A stretch of 64,000 nucleotides of DNA from JALEFZ01 sp039820545. Its GTDB lineage: Bacteria > Bacteroidota > Bacteroidia > J057. Each line of letters begins with the position of its first letter. Position 1 is the first letter of the stretch. Location of the stretch: assembly GCA_039820545.1 (NCBI GenBank), contig JBCBPW010000015.1:33893-97892 (forward strand), in the 5' to 3' direction. Of this stretch, positions 35,703 to 45,006 are shown piece by piece. The notes beneath the pieces were generated by a model. That model was not told the origin of the DNA, searched no databases, and saw nothing but the letters and a program-made list of their open reading frames with translations. The position numbers and the translations under genes were made by a program.

Positions 35703-36701
35703 TTACATAGCAGCAATCTTCAGCAATAGGTCTACGACACGGTTAGAGTATCCCCACTCATTGTCATACCATCCGACGACCTTTACTTGCTTGCCCATAG
35801 AAGCGGTCATTTGGCTATCGAAGATGCAAGAGTGTGGGTTTCCGACGATGTCTGTACTTACCAAAGGATCTTCAGAGTACTCGAGGATTCCATTGAGTGC
35901 GCCTTCTGCAGCCGCTTTCATAGCAGCGTTGATTTCTTCTACTGTTGCTTCAGTCTTGAGCGTGACAGTTAGATCCGTCAAAGAACCATCGGGTACAGGC
36001 ACACGTGCAGCCATGCCGTCAAGCTTACCTTTGAGTTCAGGGAGTACCAATCCTACCGCTACTGCTGCACCTGTCGTCGTAGGGACGATGTTGACAGCTG
36101 CTGCGCGCGCACGACGTAGGTCGCTGTGAGGAGCATCTTGGATACGCTGATCTGCAGTGTAAGCGTGGATCGTGGTCATGAATCCCGACTCAATGCCAAA
36201 CGTATCGTTCAATACCTTAGCCATAGGTGCTAGGCAATTGGTTGTACAAGAAGCATTGGATAGGATCGTCATATCAGACGTCAAGACATCATCGTTGACA
36301 CCTAGTACGACTGTTGCGTCTACTGCACCCTTAGCAGGAGCTGAGATGACGACTTTTTTGGCACCCGCTTGCAAGTGAAGACCTGCCTTCTCCTTGGTAC
36401 GAAATACACCTGTAGACTCTACGACTACGTCTACACCGAGCTCTCCCCAGCCTAGCGCTTCAGGATTACGCTCAGAACTGGCGATGATACGCTTACCATT
36501 TACAGTGATAGACTCGTCATCATGCGTGACGGTCCCGTTGAACTTTCCATGCACAGAATCATATTTGAGGAGCTGTGCAAGGGTCTTATTATCTGTTAAG
36601 TCATTGATCTTCAAGATCTCAACTCCTGGTTTGTCCAGCAAGGCTCTAAAAGTCAATCGACCAATACGACCGAAACCATTGATGCCTACTTTGATTGCCA
36701 T
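35703..36701 (-). CDS. gap: Glyceraldehyde-3-phosphate dehydrogenase, type I
   Basis: 332 residues. Interconverts glyceraldehyde-3-phosphate and 1,3-bisphosphoglycerate with NAD in glycolysis/gluconeogenesis. The NAD fold starts VGINGFGRIGRLTFR, the catalytic Cys lies in SNASCTTNCLAPMAK, followed by TTIHAYTADQRIQDAPH and RARAAAVNIVPTTTGAA, and WYDNEWGYSNRV closes the protein. The residue after the adenine strand is Asp (INDL), as in NAD-preferring enzymes. Cytosolic, transcribed alone. Confidence 0.97.
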   Translation of the reverse strand: MAIKVGINGFGRIGRLTFRALLDKPGVEILKINDLTDNKTLAQLLKYDSVHGKFNGTVTHDDESITVNGKRIIASSERNPEALGWGELGVDVVVESTGVFRTKEKAGLHLQAGAKKVVISAPAKGAVDATVVLGVNDDVLTSDMTILSNASCTTNCLAPMAKVLNDTFGIESGFMTTIHAYTADQRIQDAPHSDLRRARAAAVNIVPTTTGAAVAVGLVLPELKGKLDGMAARVPVPDGSLTDLTVTLKTEATVEEINAAMKAAAEGALNGILEYSEDPLVSTDIVGNPHSCIFDSQMTASMGKQVKVVGWYDNEWGYSNRVVDLLLKIAAM

Positions 36702-36943
36702 ATTATGTAGTCTATTTAATTGATGGATAAATAAATCGTGTAACAGACGGGGCTAAAATAGTCAGCGAGTACCTGAAAAACAACCCTAGGAGAGTAGATT
36801 ATAACCCATTGAAAATTAATTGTTTACGTCCTTTCCGTCTTTTGTGCAACTTCCAGGCAACTTCTTTGTCATTATATGCGATACTAATTACACTTAGGGC
36901 GCGTTTACATCATTGAATCAAATTATTATCAAAACATTGACTC

Positions 36944-37366
36944 ATGCGTAATACCATTCTTTTGCTGTCAAGCTTGGCGATCCTCTTGATCCTTGATGGA
37001 TGTAAGTATCCTGAAGGACCGATCCTCAGCTTGAATTCTGCTACTGTACGTATCTCACGTTCCTGGGAAGTCGTTGAGGCGCTAGACAAAGATAGCGTAG
37101 ACGTATCTGAAAGTTTTGAGAACACATTTACCTTCACAGAGTCTCAAGATGTATTTGCCAATATTGAAATCTTGCAAATCAATACAGATTTTGAGGGTAC
37201 ATGGGATCTTGACAATGACGATACAGAGTTTGAACTGGAATTGCGTGATAATTTCACAGGTCTTATTCGATACGACAAATCTTATGATATCCTTCGATTG
37301 ACACAAGAAGAATTCTGGATCATGGACCAGTCTGACTCTACGACGATTCGTCTAGAAGCAAACTAA
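36944..37366 (+). CDS. Small lipoprotein, lipocalin-like
   Basis: 140 residues. The signal peptide ends in a lipobox (AILLILDGC, Cys 20), so it should be lipid-anchored; Bacteroidota lipoproteins of this kind are often placed at the outer membrane. The remaining ~120 residues are beta-rich and acidic (WDLDNDDTEFELELRDNFTG; LRLTQEEFWIMDQSDSTTI), resembling the small lipocalin-like domains found in Bacteroidota lipoproteins. Function unknown. Two hairpins with T-runs follow it. Confidence 0.75.
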   Translation: MRNTILLLSSLAILLILDGCKYPEGPILSLNSATVRISRSWEVVEALDKDSVDVSESFENTFTFTESQDVFANIEILQINTDFEGTWDLDNDDTEFELELRDNFTGLIRYDKSYDILRLTQEEFWIMDQSDSTTIRLEAN

Positions 37367-37381
37367 TTGTATCTCATATCA

Positions 37382-37451
37382 GCATGCCAGGGCATGCAAG
37401 AATTTTTTTATACAAACAAACACAGAGGCCCGGATTTATTCCGGGTTTTTG
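37382..37451 (+). terminator. Tandem intrinsic terminators after the lipoprotein gene
   Basis: First: gcatgcc/ggcatgc (37382-37397) followed by a run of seven T at 37403-37409. Second: cccgga/tccggg (37429-37445) followed by ttttt. The second falls 57 bases before the DUF445 start. Confidence 0.8.
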
Positions 37452-37507
37452 CTTTATTATATAATGCGTAATTTTCCACCCAAGACGAGATGAACGTCTA
37501 AAAAGAT

Positions 37508-38773
37508 ATGTGGGATGTCATAGTAGCTGCCCTAGGCACAGTAGAGTTCTGGCAATTTGCCTCCATACCGCTCATCAGCGCATTGGTAGGGTGGGGAACA
37601 AATGTCTTGGCGATAAAGATGACCTTTTATCCGCTCAATTTCTGGGGAATCAAACCGCTGGGTTGGCAAGGCATCATTCCTTCCAAAGCAGGAGAGATGG
37701 CGGGGAAAGCTGTGGACTTATTGACAGAGAAGCTTATCACCATCGAAGAACGTTTCGATCAGATCGAACCTGAGCGCGTAGCAGAAGAAATGGAACCGAC
37801 ACTCAATCGAATGGCGGTACAGCTCACCAACGAGATCATGGAAGAGGAAGCCCCCTTATTCTGGGAAAGTGCGCCCAAGCTTCTCAAAGCAAGAGTATTT
37901 CAACGGATGTCTGAGGGAATGCCAGAAGTGATCGAGGATCTCATGCAGGACATCAAGAACAACATCTCCGATCTATTTGATTTGCGCGGAATGGTCGTAG
38001 AATCCCTGGAGACTGATAGGGAATTATTGAACCAGATATTTTTACGTGTGGGAATGGAGGAATTTCGATTTATCGAGCGATCGGGATTCTACTTTGGCTT
38101 TTTCTTTGGCATAATTCAGATGCTCATTTTTGCGCTCATCGAAAAGACATTTGGGTTAGGTAGAGAGTCTGCTGCATGGTCCCTTCCTGTGGCAGGTCTA
38201 TTTGTGGGCTGGGCTACGAATGCATTGGCACTCAAGATGATCTTCTTCCCACTCAGAGCGCGAAAAATCGGGCCCTTTACCATTCAAGGGCTCTTCATCA
38301 AGCGGCAGATGGATGTGGCTGAAGAGTATGCCCAAATTGTATCTTCTCAGATTCTCACTTCGAAAGCGATTTTTGAAAAGATGCTCAAAGGACCTAGCGC
38401 AGACCAGTTGTTACACATTATCCAGATACATATCAAGGATGCTGTAGATAGCGTGGCAGGTATCTCTAAAGCTTTTTTTCAGGTGACACAAGGCACACGT
38501 AGATATATCAATATCAAGCGGAGGCTAGCAGCGAGGTTTGTAGATGAACTCCCTCGTTCGATCAAGTACACCTTTGACTATGCCGAAGAAGCGCTTGATA
38601 TCCACAACACACTTGCGAATCGGATGAAAGCACTCAGTCCCGTAGAGTTTATCAGTTTTCTCCGTCCCGTCTTCCAGGAAGATGAATGGAAATTGATTTT
38701 GTTAGGAGCTGTTCTTGGTTTCATGGCAGGACTTCTTCAGTTAGTCGTCATCTTTGGACAGGGAGTGTTTTAG
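37508..38773 (+). CDS. DUF445 family membrane protein
   Basis: 421 residues. The N-terminal membrane segment carries the family signature ISALVGWGTNVLAIKMTFYP, which recurs at ~215-235 as VAGLFVGWATNALALKMIFFP: two similar inverted-looking units, as usual for DUF445 (YheB-like) proteins. About four membrane helices in all, the last at the C-terminus (LILLGAVLGFMAGLLQLVVI), with a large amphipathic helical region between. Function unknown; some relatives are linked to envelope or spore membranes. The stop codon is inside a fragment of repeat A. Confidence 0.88.
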   Translation: MWDVIVAALGTVEFWQFASIPLISALVGWGTNVLAIKMTFYPLNFWGIKPLGWQGIIPSKAGEMAGKAVDLLTEKLITIEERFDQIEPERVAEEMEPTLNRMAVQLTNEIMEEEAPLFWESAPKLLKARVFQRMSEGMPEVIEDLMQDIKNNISDLFDLRGMVVESLETDRELLNQIFLRVGMEEFRFIERSGFYFGFFFGIIQMLIFALIEKTFGLGRESAAWSLPVAGLFVGWATNALALKMIFFPLRARKIGPFTIQGLFIKRQMDVAEEYAQIVSSQILTSKAIFEKMLKGPSADQLLHIIQIHIKDAVDSVAGISKAFFQVTQGTRRYINIKRRLAARFVDELPRSIKYTFDYAEEALDIHNTLANRMKALSPVEFISFLRPVFQEDEWKLILLGAVLGFMAGLLQLVVIFGQGVF

Positions 38774-38800
38774 GTAGTTGGACAGATGTATTCGGGTAAT
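38770..38800 (+). repeat. family A repeat end fragment
   Basis: ttaggtagttggacagatgt followed by attcgggtaa: a decayed copy of the family end (taagtaggtggacagatgta, then atcaggtta). It includes the DUF445 stop codon. No second end was found nearby. Confidence 0.55.
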
Positions 38801-38904
38801 CCAAAAAGTAATATATTTCTGATTGATACCACTTTGAGTCGCCCTAGCCAGCGTCTATATCTCCCTTAGCCAGCCCCAATGTCTCTTTGGTGCTCATACA
38901 ATCT

Positions 38905-38945
38905 ACAAACAAAAAAGGGAGCTAAGCCTGTTTGACCTAACGCCC
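38905..38945 (-). terminator. Intrinsic terminator of the HtrA gene
   Basis: On the minus strand a 12-position stem beginning gggcgttaggtc (one mismatch, some G-T pairs) closes around aaaca and is followed by six T (complement of 38911-38916). Confidence 0.6.
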
Positions 38946-38974
38946 TCTCCTATCTATTATACTTGCTTCGAACA

Positions 38975-40513
38975 CTACCAACTAAAGCTATAAGAAGCAC
39001 TCATTCCTTTGCTGTATTGCCCTTTGATCGTGATATACTCACTTGCTTGATCAAAAGCATCTACTAGGTCATCTAAAGATTTGATTTCTCTACCGTCCAC
39101 ATGCGTGATGATAAATCCGTCACGAATGCCATTGCGGGTCAGTGCCTCGTCAGCCGACAACACTTGTATGCCATATTCCAAGCCGAAAGAGTCTAGTTCG
39201 TCTAGCCCTAGGTTTCCAAAAGAACTCCCTCTATAAGTTGTTTTTTGAGGATCTTCCTCGACTTTGGGTGTTTCGGCTTCGACAGGTTCTCGTACCGCTC
39301 GGCGTACAGCTAGATCTTTCAGTGTCACGTTGAATGTGAGTAGCTTGCTGCCTCGATAGGCTTTGATGAGAATCTGATCTCCTGGATGAAATCTTGAGAC
39401 TTGTTCTTGAAGTTCTGATGAGCTGTTGACTTCTATGCCGTTTACGCTGACGATCACATCATTGCGACGAATGCCTGCCTCTTCGGCACCAGAGTTGGAG
39501 GATACATTGGCGACAAAAGCTCCTTTGAGCACTTCGAGATCATAATCTTCGGCCAATTGTGCATCTACCTGACGTATATTGACACCGAGATAACCTCTGC
39601 GCACCTCGCCATAAGCAAGCAGATCATCCATCACCTTTCGGACGATGCTGGAAGGAATCGCAAATGAGTAGCCTGCATAGTAGCCTGTACGTGAGGCGAT
39701 GGCTGTATTGATTCCGATTAGGTTGCCATCCATATTGACGAGGGCACCTCCACTGTTTCCTTTATTCACGGCTGCATCTGTCTGGATAAATGATTCAATA
39801 GCCAGATCAGTATCTGCACGCAGCAGGTTGATATTTCTTCCTTTGGCACTGACGATTCCTGCTGTCACTGTAGAGGTAAGGTCCATTGGATTCCCTACAG
39901 CGAGCACCCATTGTCCTACTTGTACTTCTTCTGACGCAGTGAATGCGAGGTTGGGGAGGTTTTCACCTTTAATCTTCAAGAGTGCAAGATCTGTTGTGAT
40001 ATCTGTCCCTACGATGGTCGCCTCATATGTCCTGTTGTCAAAGAGGGTGACTTCTACGCTAGCAGCATCTTCTATGACGTGATTATTGGTTGCTATGTAG
40101 CCATCTGCTGAGATAATCACCCCTGAGCCTGAAGCGATACCTTGAGGGGCATCTGGCAAGTCATCGTTGAAGAAATCTCGGAAGGGATTTGAGAAAAAGT
40201 CCCCTTCCCTTTTGGTTTTAGAGGCTTCATACTTTGATTTGATGTGTACGACAGCAGGTCGGGCCTTGGCCGCAGCAGTCACAAAACCGGGAGGCTGGTG
40301 ATCAGCAAAAGGAGCCATAGGAGTCTCGATGGCTTGAGGTATAGCATGAGGTGTATTCTCGTATCGAGAAAATGTAGTGGGCAGCTGATCTGACTCTACA
40401 TATATATACTTTGTATCGAAAAAGGTGGCATAAAAAGCGGCGCCAAGCCCAGATCCCACAATAAGAAGGACAAAGGCTGACCCAATCAAAAACCCTAGCT
40501 GCTTGCGATTCAT
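38975..40513 (-). CDS. HtrA/DegP-family periplasmic serine protease
   Basis: 512 residues from the ATG at 40511-40513 (MNRKQLGFLIGSAFVLLIVG, an N-terminal anchor or uncleaved signal); an in-frame ATG 26 codons upstream would add a polar lead. The trypsin-like domain holds the triad His (TNNHVIEDA), Asp (TDLALLKI) and Ser (NKGNSGGALVN). PDZ1 (~310-400: GYLGVNIRQVDAQLAEDYDL) and a PDZ2 (~430-512) follow. It should degrade or refold damaged envelope proteins as an oligomer. PDZ2 is shorter and more diverged than in DegP. Divergent from the TetR gene. Confidence 0.94.
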   Translation of the reverse strand: MNRKQLGFLIGSAFVLLIVGSGLGAAFYATFFDTKYIYVESDQLPTTFSRYENTPHAIPQAIETPMAPFADHQPPGFVTAAAKARPAVVHIKSKYEASKTKREGDFFSNPFRDFFNDDLPDAPQGIASGSGVIISADGYIATNNHVIEDAASVEVTLFDNRTYEATIVGTDITTDLALLKIKGENLPNLAFTASEEVQVGQWVLAVGNPMDLTSTVTAGIVSAKGRNINLLRADTDLAIESFIQTDAAVNKGNSGGALVNMDGNLIGINTAIASRTGYYAGYSFAIPSSIVRKVMDDLLAYGEVRRGYLGVNIRQVDAQLAEDYDLEVLKGAFVANVSSNSGAEEAGIRRNDVIVSVNGIEVNSSSELQEQVSRFHPGDQILIKAYRGSKLLTFNVTLKDLAVRRAVREPVEAETPKVEEDPQKTTYRGSSFGNLGLDELDSFGLEYGIQVLSADEALTRNGIRDGFIITHVDGREIKSLDDLVDAFDQASEYITIKGQYSKGMSASYSFSW

Positions 40514-41174
40514 ATTCTCGAGACTTGAAGATTCTATTTTTAGTGGTTTACATGGCGTATGATCGATTTCCTGTAGAGAAAAATCTACCAAGGAAATGGT
40601 GCGGGTGAAGTCTTACTTCTTATCTAAAACGCGATATCATGCTAAGAAGTTTAACTTAAATTTTTGCTTATCAAAAATTAAGCATTCACGAGGTAGGATT
40701 CAAGTATGAGATACTGATTGGCTCGAATGACAGGATGACAGAAAAGGATTACATGCTGGACTGTCTCAGTTCTCCCTTCTATGTATTCCCAGGAAAGGAT
40801 AAGTATGTAATTCATATATTTTTTGATGTAAGAAATATAAAAGTTCAGTCTTGCTATCTCTTGGGTTTCATACAGATGTCAGTTTGAAAAGTAAGCGAGA
40901 TAAAAAAATCGAAAATTGAATATTAAATTCAATAGCTGATTAATGTAAAATATCTAATTTTATTTCGATCTAACGGATAAACACGCAGGCAAATATTTCA
41001 AAATCGCCTTTTCATGATATTTTTTTGTGTAAAAAAGAATAACCATGTTGGGTACGGTGCCATTATTTTAATATTTGGGTTCCTGAAATTGTATGAACAA
41101 AATTGTCTTCGTAGTTTAAGGACGTGATCAGAATCACAAAAAGCGGCGACAACAAAACACTCAAACACCTAATT
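40514..41174. other. AT-rich divergent intergenic region
   Basis: 661 bases between the HtrA and TetR starts. Strongly AT-rich from ~40840. No repeat A/B, RNA gene or plausible ORF. A TAGTTTAA octamer just upstream of the TetR start is a weak promoter candidate. Long for two simple promoters, so an unseen small RNA is possible. Confidence 0.5.
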
Positions 41175-41774
41175 ATGGGTAGAAAAAGTAAGGCGAAGGA
41201 GAGAAGGCTGGAAATCCTGTCGCACTTTTACGAGGTTATTATTGAAGAAGGCTTCGAAGGTGCGTCAATCGCTAAGATTGCAGAAAAAATGAGCGTGAAT
41301 CCAAGTCTCCTCATTCACTATTTTAAGACAAAGGATGCCATGATTGAGGGGTTGATTGAGCATATTATCAACACCTATTCTTCACATATTCTCCCCGACT
41401 TTTCCAAGGTAGAAGACCCAAAGGAAAGATGGGAAGACGTCCTAGATGTAGTCTCACGTATTCAATGGGGAACGTTTTTGAATACTACCGTCTTTTACAG
41501 CGCTTATACCCTCAGTCTCCGAGATCCTGGCGTAAAGAATAAATTCACGGAGCTGTATGAGAAAGTTGTAGGGCAACTACAGGATGAGATTGCGCATGCT
41601 GAACAAGCCAATATCATTCAGGTCAAAGATACACGACAGGCAGCGGAGCTTGTCATGACCCTGATCGAGGGATCGAATTTTTACCAAAATGTCTCTCACA
41701 ACGGAGTCGATATAGACAAGCGGAGCCGTATGATCAAGGAAACTATCACTTTGATGACGGACAATAATATTTAG
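41175..41774 (+). CDS. TetR/AcrR-family transcriptional regulator
   Basis: 199 residues from the ATG at 41175 (MGRKSKAKERRLEIL is the usual TetR opening); an upstream in-frame ATG at 41124 is less likely. The DNA-binding N-terminus (~8-60) shows EGASIAKIAEKMSVNPSLLI followed by HYFKTKDAMIEGLIEHI, the standard helix-turn-helix. The C-terminal ligand domain (~65-199) is all-helical and similar in outline to IcaR/BetI-like regulators. No metabolic operon sits beside it, so its target is unclear; the HtrA gene is the divergent neighbour. Confidence 0.9.
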   Translation: MGRKSKAKERRLEILSHFYEVIIEEGFEGASIAKIAEKMSVNPSLLIHYFKTKDAMIEGLIEHIINTYSSHILPDFSKVEDPKERWEDVLDVVSRIQWGTFLNTTVFYSAYTLSLRDPGVKNKFTELYEKVVGQLQDEIAHAEQANIIQVKDTRQAAELVMTLIEGSNFYQNVSHNGVDIDKRSRMIKETITLMTDNNI

Positions 41775-41832
41775 CTGACCAGACAGAACGCTCAAGCTCT
41801 TCCATCACCTCTTCTGGCGGTATCCAGCATGC

Positions 41833-41868
41833 AAAAGGGAATCTAAACCATAGTTTAGATTCCCTTTT
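41833..41868. terminator. Perfect bidirectional terminator between TetR and nuoM genes
   Basis: 16-bp perfect stem aaaagggaatctaaac / gtttagattccctttt with loop cata. The A/T ends supply a U-tract for either strand, so it serves both convergent genes. Confidence 0.9.
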
Positions 41869-41891
41869 GAGTTATCAGACGAGTGTATGGC

Positions 41892-43388
41892 CTATATAAT
41901 CTCTAGGAAAGGCGTCGCATATAAGCCGATCCAAAACATCAAAATCAATAAGGGAAGCATGACAGACCACTCATTCGCGGCAAGGGGAGGGAAGGTCTGA
42001 GTCGATCCGTCAGGACGAGGGCCAAACATGACTTTTCTAAACATATTTAGGAGGTAGATCGCTGCGAGTATGACGCCTACTGCTGCTACGATTGCCAGCG
42101 TAGGTGAGAGGATACCCGAATCAAACGCGCCTACCATGATGAGAAACTCTCCTACAAACCCACTGAGGCCAGGAAGGCCTACCGAAGCCATAGTAGAAAT
42201 CAAGAACATCGTCGTGAAGACTGGAGCCAAAGCTGCAATTCCCCCTAGATCCCGAATGTCTCTCGTCCCAAATCGTACTTCGACCATGTCTGCCAAAAGG
42301 AACATCGCTGCTGTGCTGACACCATGCGCAAACATCTGAAGAATGGCACCATCGAGCGCTTCTTCTGTCATGGCAAATATCCCCAGGATGATGAAACCCA
42401 TGTGAGAAAGCGATGAGAAGGCAATCAAACGCTTAATGTCTGTCTGAATGACGGCCATATAAGCACCGTAGATAATGCCGATCACAGCTAAAGTTGCTAA
42501 AAGTGGGGCAGCATCAGGGACCGCTTCAGGGAAGAGGGGCAGACAAAATCGTACAAAGCCGTAGGCACCCATCTTGGAGAGTACCCCCGCCAATACCACT
42601 GAACCCCCAATCGAGGAAGAAGCATAAGCAGAAGGCTGCCATGTATGGAAGGGAAACAGAGGGGCCTTGATGGCAAAACTAATCGCAAATGCAGCGAGCA
42701 GCCACGCTTGGGCAGAACCCGCCAATTCGGGGATTTTCCCGCCTTCTATCGCTTCTTGTATCAAGAAATAATCCGTCGTGAAAGTAATACCCTCTTTCAG
42801 TGTGGCCGCATGTATTCCCATGTAAAGGATCGCAATCAGCATGACCAGCGAACCTACAAGGGTATAAATGAAAAACTTGAGAGAGGCTTTTCCACGGTTC
42901 TCATCTCCCCAGATTCCGATGAGGAAACTCCCAGGGATAAGAACCAATTCAAAGAAGACATAGAACACCAGCAGATCCAAAGAAAAGAAGAAGCCCAGTA
43001 CACCTGTTTGCAGGAGGAGGAGCATCATGTAAAAAAGCTTGGATTGCTGAAGGTTTCGCGTCCACATGTAGCCGACGATCAGCGGAAAGAGGATCACGGT
43101 GAGCAATCCCATCAGACCTGACGTCCCATCCATACCAATGATGTACTTGATGTCAATATCTGGCTGTGAAAACCACGAGAGAGAGGCAAAGCCCAAATAG
43201 TCGTGATTCTCTGCAGTGGCTTCGCCCATCAGGCTGAACAACTGCAGCGTGATCCCCAAGGGAATCAAGGTCGTCAAAAGTGCAACCCACTTGGACTGCT
43301 TAGCTCCTAAAAGTGCGATGAGTATGACACCGACTAGGGGAGTGAATATGACGATGTTGAGGAGTAATGTGTGTGTCTCTGTTCCCAT
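41892..43388 (-). CDS. nuoM: NADH-quinone oxidoreductase subunit M (solitary)
   Basis: 498 residues, ~14 membrane helices, full length. An antiporter-like proton-channel subunit of respiratory complex I. Key residues are kept: Glu in FYVFFELVLIPGSF, Lys in SFAIKAPLFPFHTW, Lys in AGVLSKMGAYGF, and Glu in GFVGEFLIMVGAF. It is alone: there is no nuoL upstream (the next gene is a T9SS protein 346 bp away) and no nuoN downstream (a perfect terminator and a convergent TetR gene). Complex I genes normally run nuoK-L-M-N, so this is either a displaced member of a scattered locus, an extra copy, or part of a related ion-pump complex. Confidence 0.93.
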   Translation of the reverse strand: MGTETHTLLLNIVIFTPLVGVILIALLGAKQSKWVALLTTLIPLGITLQLFSLMGEATAENHDYLGFASLSWFSQPDIDIKYIIGMDGTSGLMGLLTVILFPLIVGYMWTRNLQQSKLFYMMLLLLQTGVLGFFFSLDLLVFYVFFELVLIPGSFLIGIWGDENRGKASLKFFIYTLVGSLVMLIAILYMGIHAATLKEGITFTTDYFLIQEAIEGGKIPELAGSAQAWLLAAFAISFAIKAPLFPFHTWQPSAYASSSIGGSVVLAGVLSKMGAYGFVRFCLPLFPEAVPDAAPLLATLAVIGIIYGAYMAVIQTDIKRLIAFSSLSHMGFIILGIFAMTEEALDGAILQMFAHGVSTAAMFLLADMVEVRFGTRDIRDLGGIAALAPVFTTMFLISTMASVGLPGLSGFVGEFLIMVGAFDSGILSPTLAIVAAVGVILAAIYLLNMFRKVMFGPRPDGSTQTFPPLAANEWSVMLPLLILMFWIGLYATPFLEII

Positions 43389-43734
43389 ATAGATGTTACA
43401 GGCTATTCGGGAGGCAATTTAGAGCTTTCCCATATGATTCACAACCGAGGGACTCTATAAAGAGGGACAAAAAAAGTGGGCCATGGGCCCACCTACCTAA
43501 ACAACTCCAAACTATCTTATATCCTTCCGGGATGTTTTGTGAAAAATGTGTGTGAGAAAGGGGCTATCTGCTACAGGAGATTCCTTGGATAATGGCCCAG
43601 ATGCCCACGTTATTTTTTTAAGTCTCTTGTCTTGAGCATGGCGAAATCCTTTATGGGATCACGTCTCAACATCTGACTTCTTAGATAGGATGAAAACTTG
43701 ACCATTACTACCTTAAAGCCTGATGTCTGGCTAC
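43389..43734. other. Intergenic region upstream of nuoM
   Basis: 346 bases that hold the nuoM promoter and one family B repeat (43618-43681). On the minus strand TAAATTGC with TTG about 20 bases before it, near 43420-43450, is a weak promoter candidate. No coding frame. Confidence 0.5.
43618..43681 (+). repeat. interspersed repeat family B, copy 4
   Basis: Reads ttaagtctcttgtcttgagc, atggcgaaatcctttatggg, then atcacgtctcaacatctgac. The core hairpin here is ATCCT-TTAT-GGGAT. Confidence 0.8.
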
Positions 43735-45006
43735 TTATTGTACTTCTACTTGCTGTGTTTGCGTGCGGTCACCCTGACGTAGGGTAATGAAGAAATTTCC
43801 TGTGCGACGAGGTGTCTTCACTTTTATGGTGGCATTTCCAGCGCCATCTACAAATGAGGTCTGACGATGAATGGTCTGTCCCATCAAGTTTTTGATGGTG
43901 ATTTTCACTTTGGCACCTGGTGTCCATCCTTTGGCATCGAGGTATAGTGCTTCGCCTTGCTTCACAGGATTGGGATACGCGATGATTTCTCCTGAATTCT
44001 CAAAGAAACTCGTAGGGCTTACTGCATGCATGGCCGAGTAGACAGGATCTCCTGATTCTTGTACATGGCGTACGCGATAGAATACTTGAAGATCGCCAGG
44101 GTTGCGATCTAAGAACGTGTACTGCTGAAAGTGTGCGCCTGCTGCTTGAACCTCACCGATGGTTTCAAATAATCTGCCGTCAGTAGAGCGCTCTACAATG
44201 AAGCTTTTACTGATCCACTCATAAGCACTCGTCCAATCGATCTGTACCTGATTGCCTTGGCGTACTACCGCAAATGCTGAGATGCGTCCGGTAAGATCTT
44301 CCTCTGCTTCTCCTGTTAGGGCTTGTCCTTTGAGGTCTGCACATCCTGTGAGGTTGCGGTAGAAAGCGATCGCTCGGCTAGTCTGACGTCCTACGATGCT
44401 ATGTACCTCATCTACATTCTCTACAGGGGCACCATTTTCTGTTGCACTTACTGCTCCTTCTACAATGATGCGTCCCTGTCCCCATATCTGCGCCTTGTCT
44501 TTTTCTAGATATAAATCCTGATATACATGTAAAGATCCACAGATGCCACGCTCTAGGAAGAGACCGCCTGATACATACAGGTTCTCGACCAATGTCAAGT
44601 GACCTTGTGGAGCTAAGTAAATCATGCCCATCGTCTGAGAAGATTCTTGGCGAAGCTCCAGTGGTAGGGTAGCTACCATGCTTCCACCAACCATCAGTCT
44701 ATTTCCCTGGTAGATATACCGGCTATTTTTCGCAGCAAAAGAGAAAATTTCGTATACGCCACTACTTCCGATAGTGATGTTTCCGTAGTGCGTATAATTA
44801 CCTTCTATAAAGTGGGTGAGATAATGGTTGATGACGACATGATCATCTGGCTGTGGAGCCTGTGCAGGGTGTACACCATTTGCATCCTTCCAGCAGATAG
44901 GATCGTCCCAGTTCCCATCTCCCAATCCTGTGGAGTAGAGCATTTGCTCTGCCGAGACAAGATGGATGATAAATAGGAACGCGAGAGATAAAGTAAAGCT
45001 TTTCAT
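43735..45006 (-). CDS. T9SS-sorted surface protein with right-handed-helix-like region
   Basis: 423 residues from the ATG at 45004-45006 (MKSFTLSLAFLFIIHLVSAE signal peptide); 29 codons of open frame upstream look non-coding. Mature order: GDGNWDDPICWKDANGVHPA, a start common to Bacteroidota adhesin-like proteins with parallel beta-helix repeats (ITIGSSGVYEIFS; MIYLAPQGHLTLVENLYVSG), a fibronectin-like domain (~255-325, QVQIDWTSAYEWISKSFIVE), and a C-terminal sorting domain (YPNPVKQGEALYLDAKG ... GNFFITLRQGDRTQTQQV). It should be exported by T9SS to the cell surface. No enzyme motif is visible; a structural or adhesive role is likely. Confidence 0.82.
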   Translation of the reverse strand: MKSFTLSLAFLFIIHLVSAEQMLYSTGLGDGNWDDPICWKDANGVHPAQAPQPDDHVVINHYLTHFIEGNYTHYGNITIGSSGVYEIFSFAAKNSRYIYQGNRLMVGGSMVATLPLELRQESSQTMGMIYLAPQGHLTLVENLYVSGGLFLERGICGSLHVYQDLYLEKDKAQIWGQGRIIVEGAVSATENGAPVENVDEVHSIVGRQTSRAIAFYRNLTGCADLKGQALTGEAEEDLTGRISAFAVVRQGNQVQIDWTSAYEWISKSFIVERSTDGRLFETIGEVQAAGAHFQQYTFLDRNPGDLQVFYRVRHVQESGDPVYSAMHAVSPTSFFENSGEIIAYPNPVKQGEALYLDAKGWTPGAKVKITIKNLMGQTIHRQTSFVDGAGNATIKVKTPRRTGNFFITLRQGDRTQTQQVEVQ

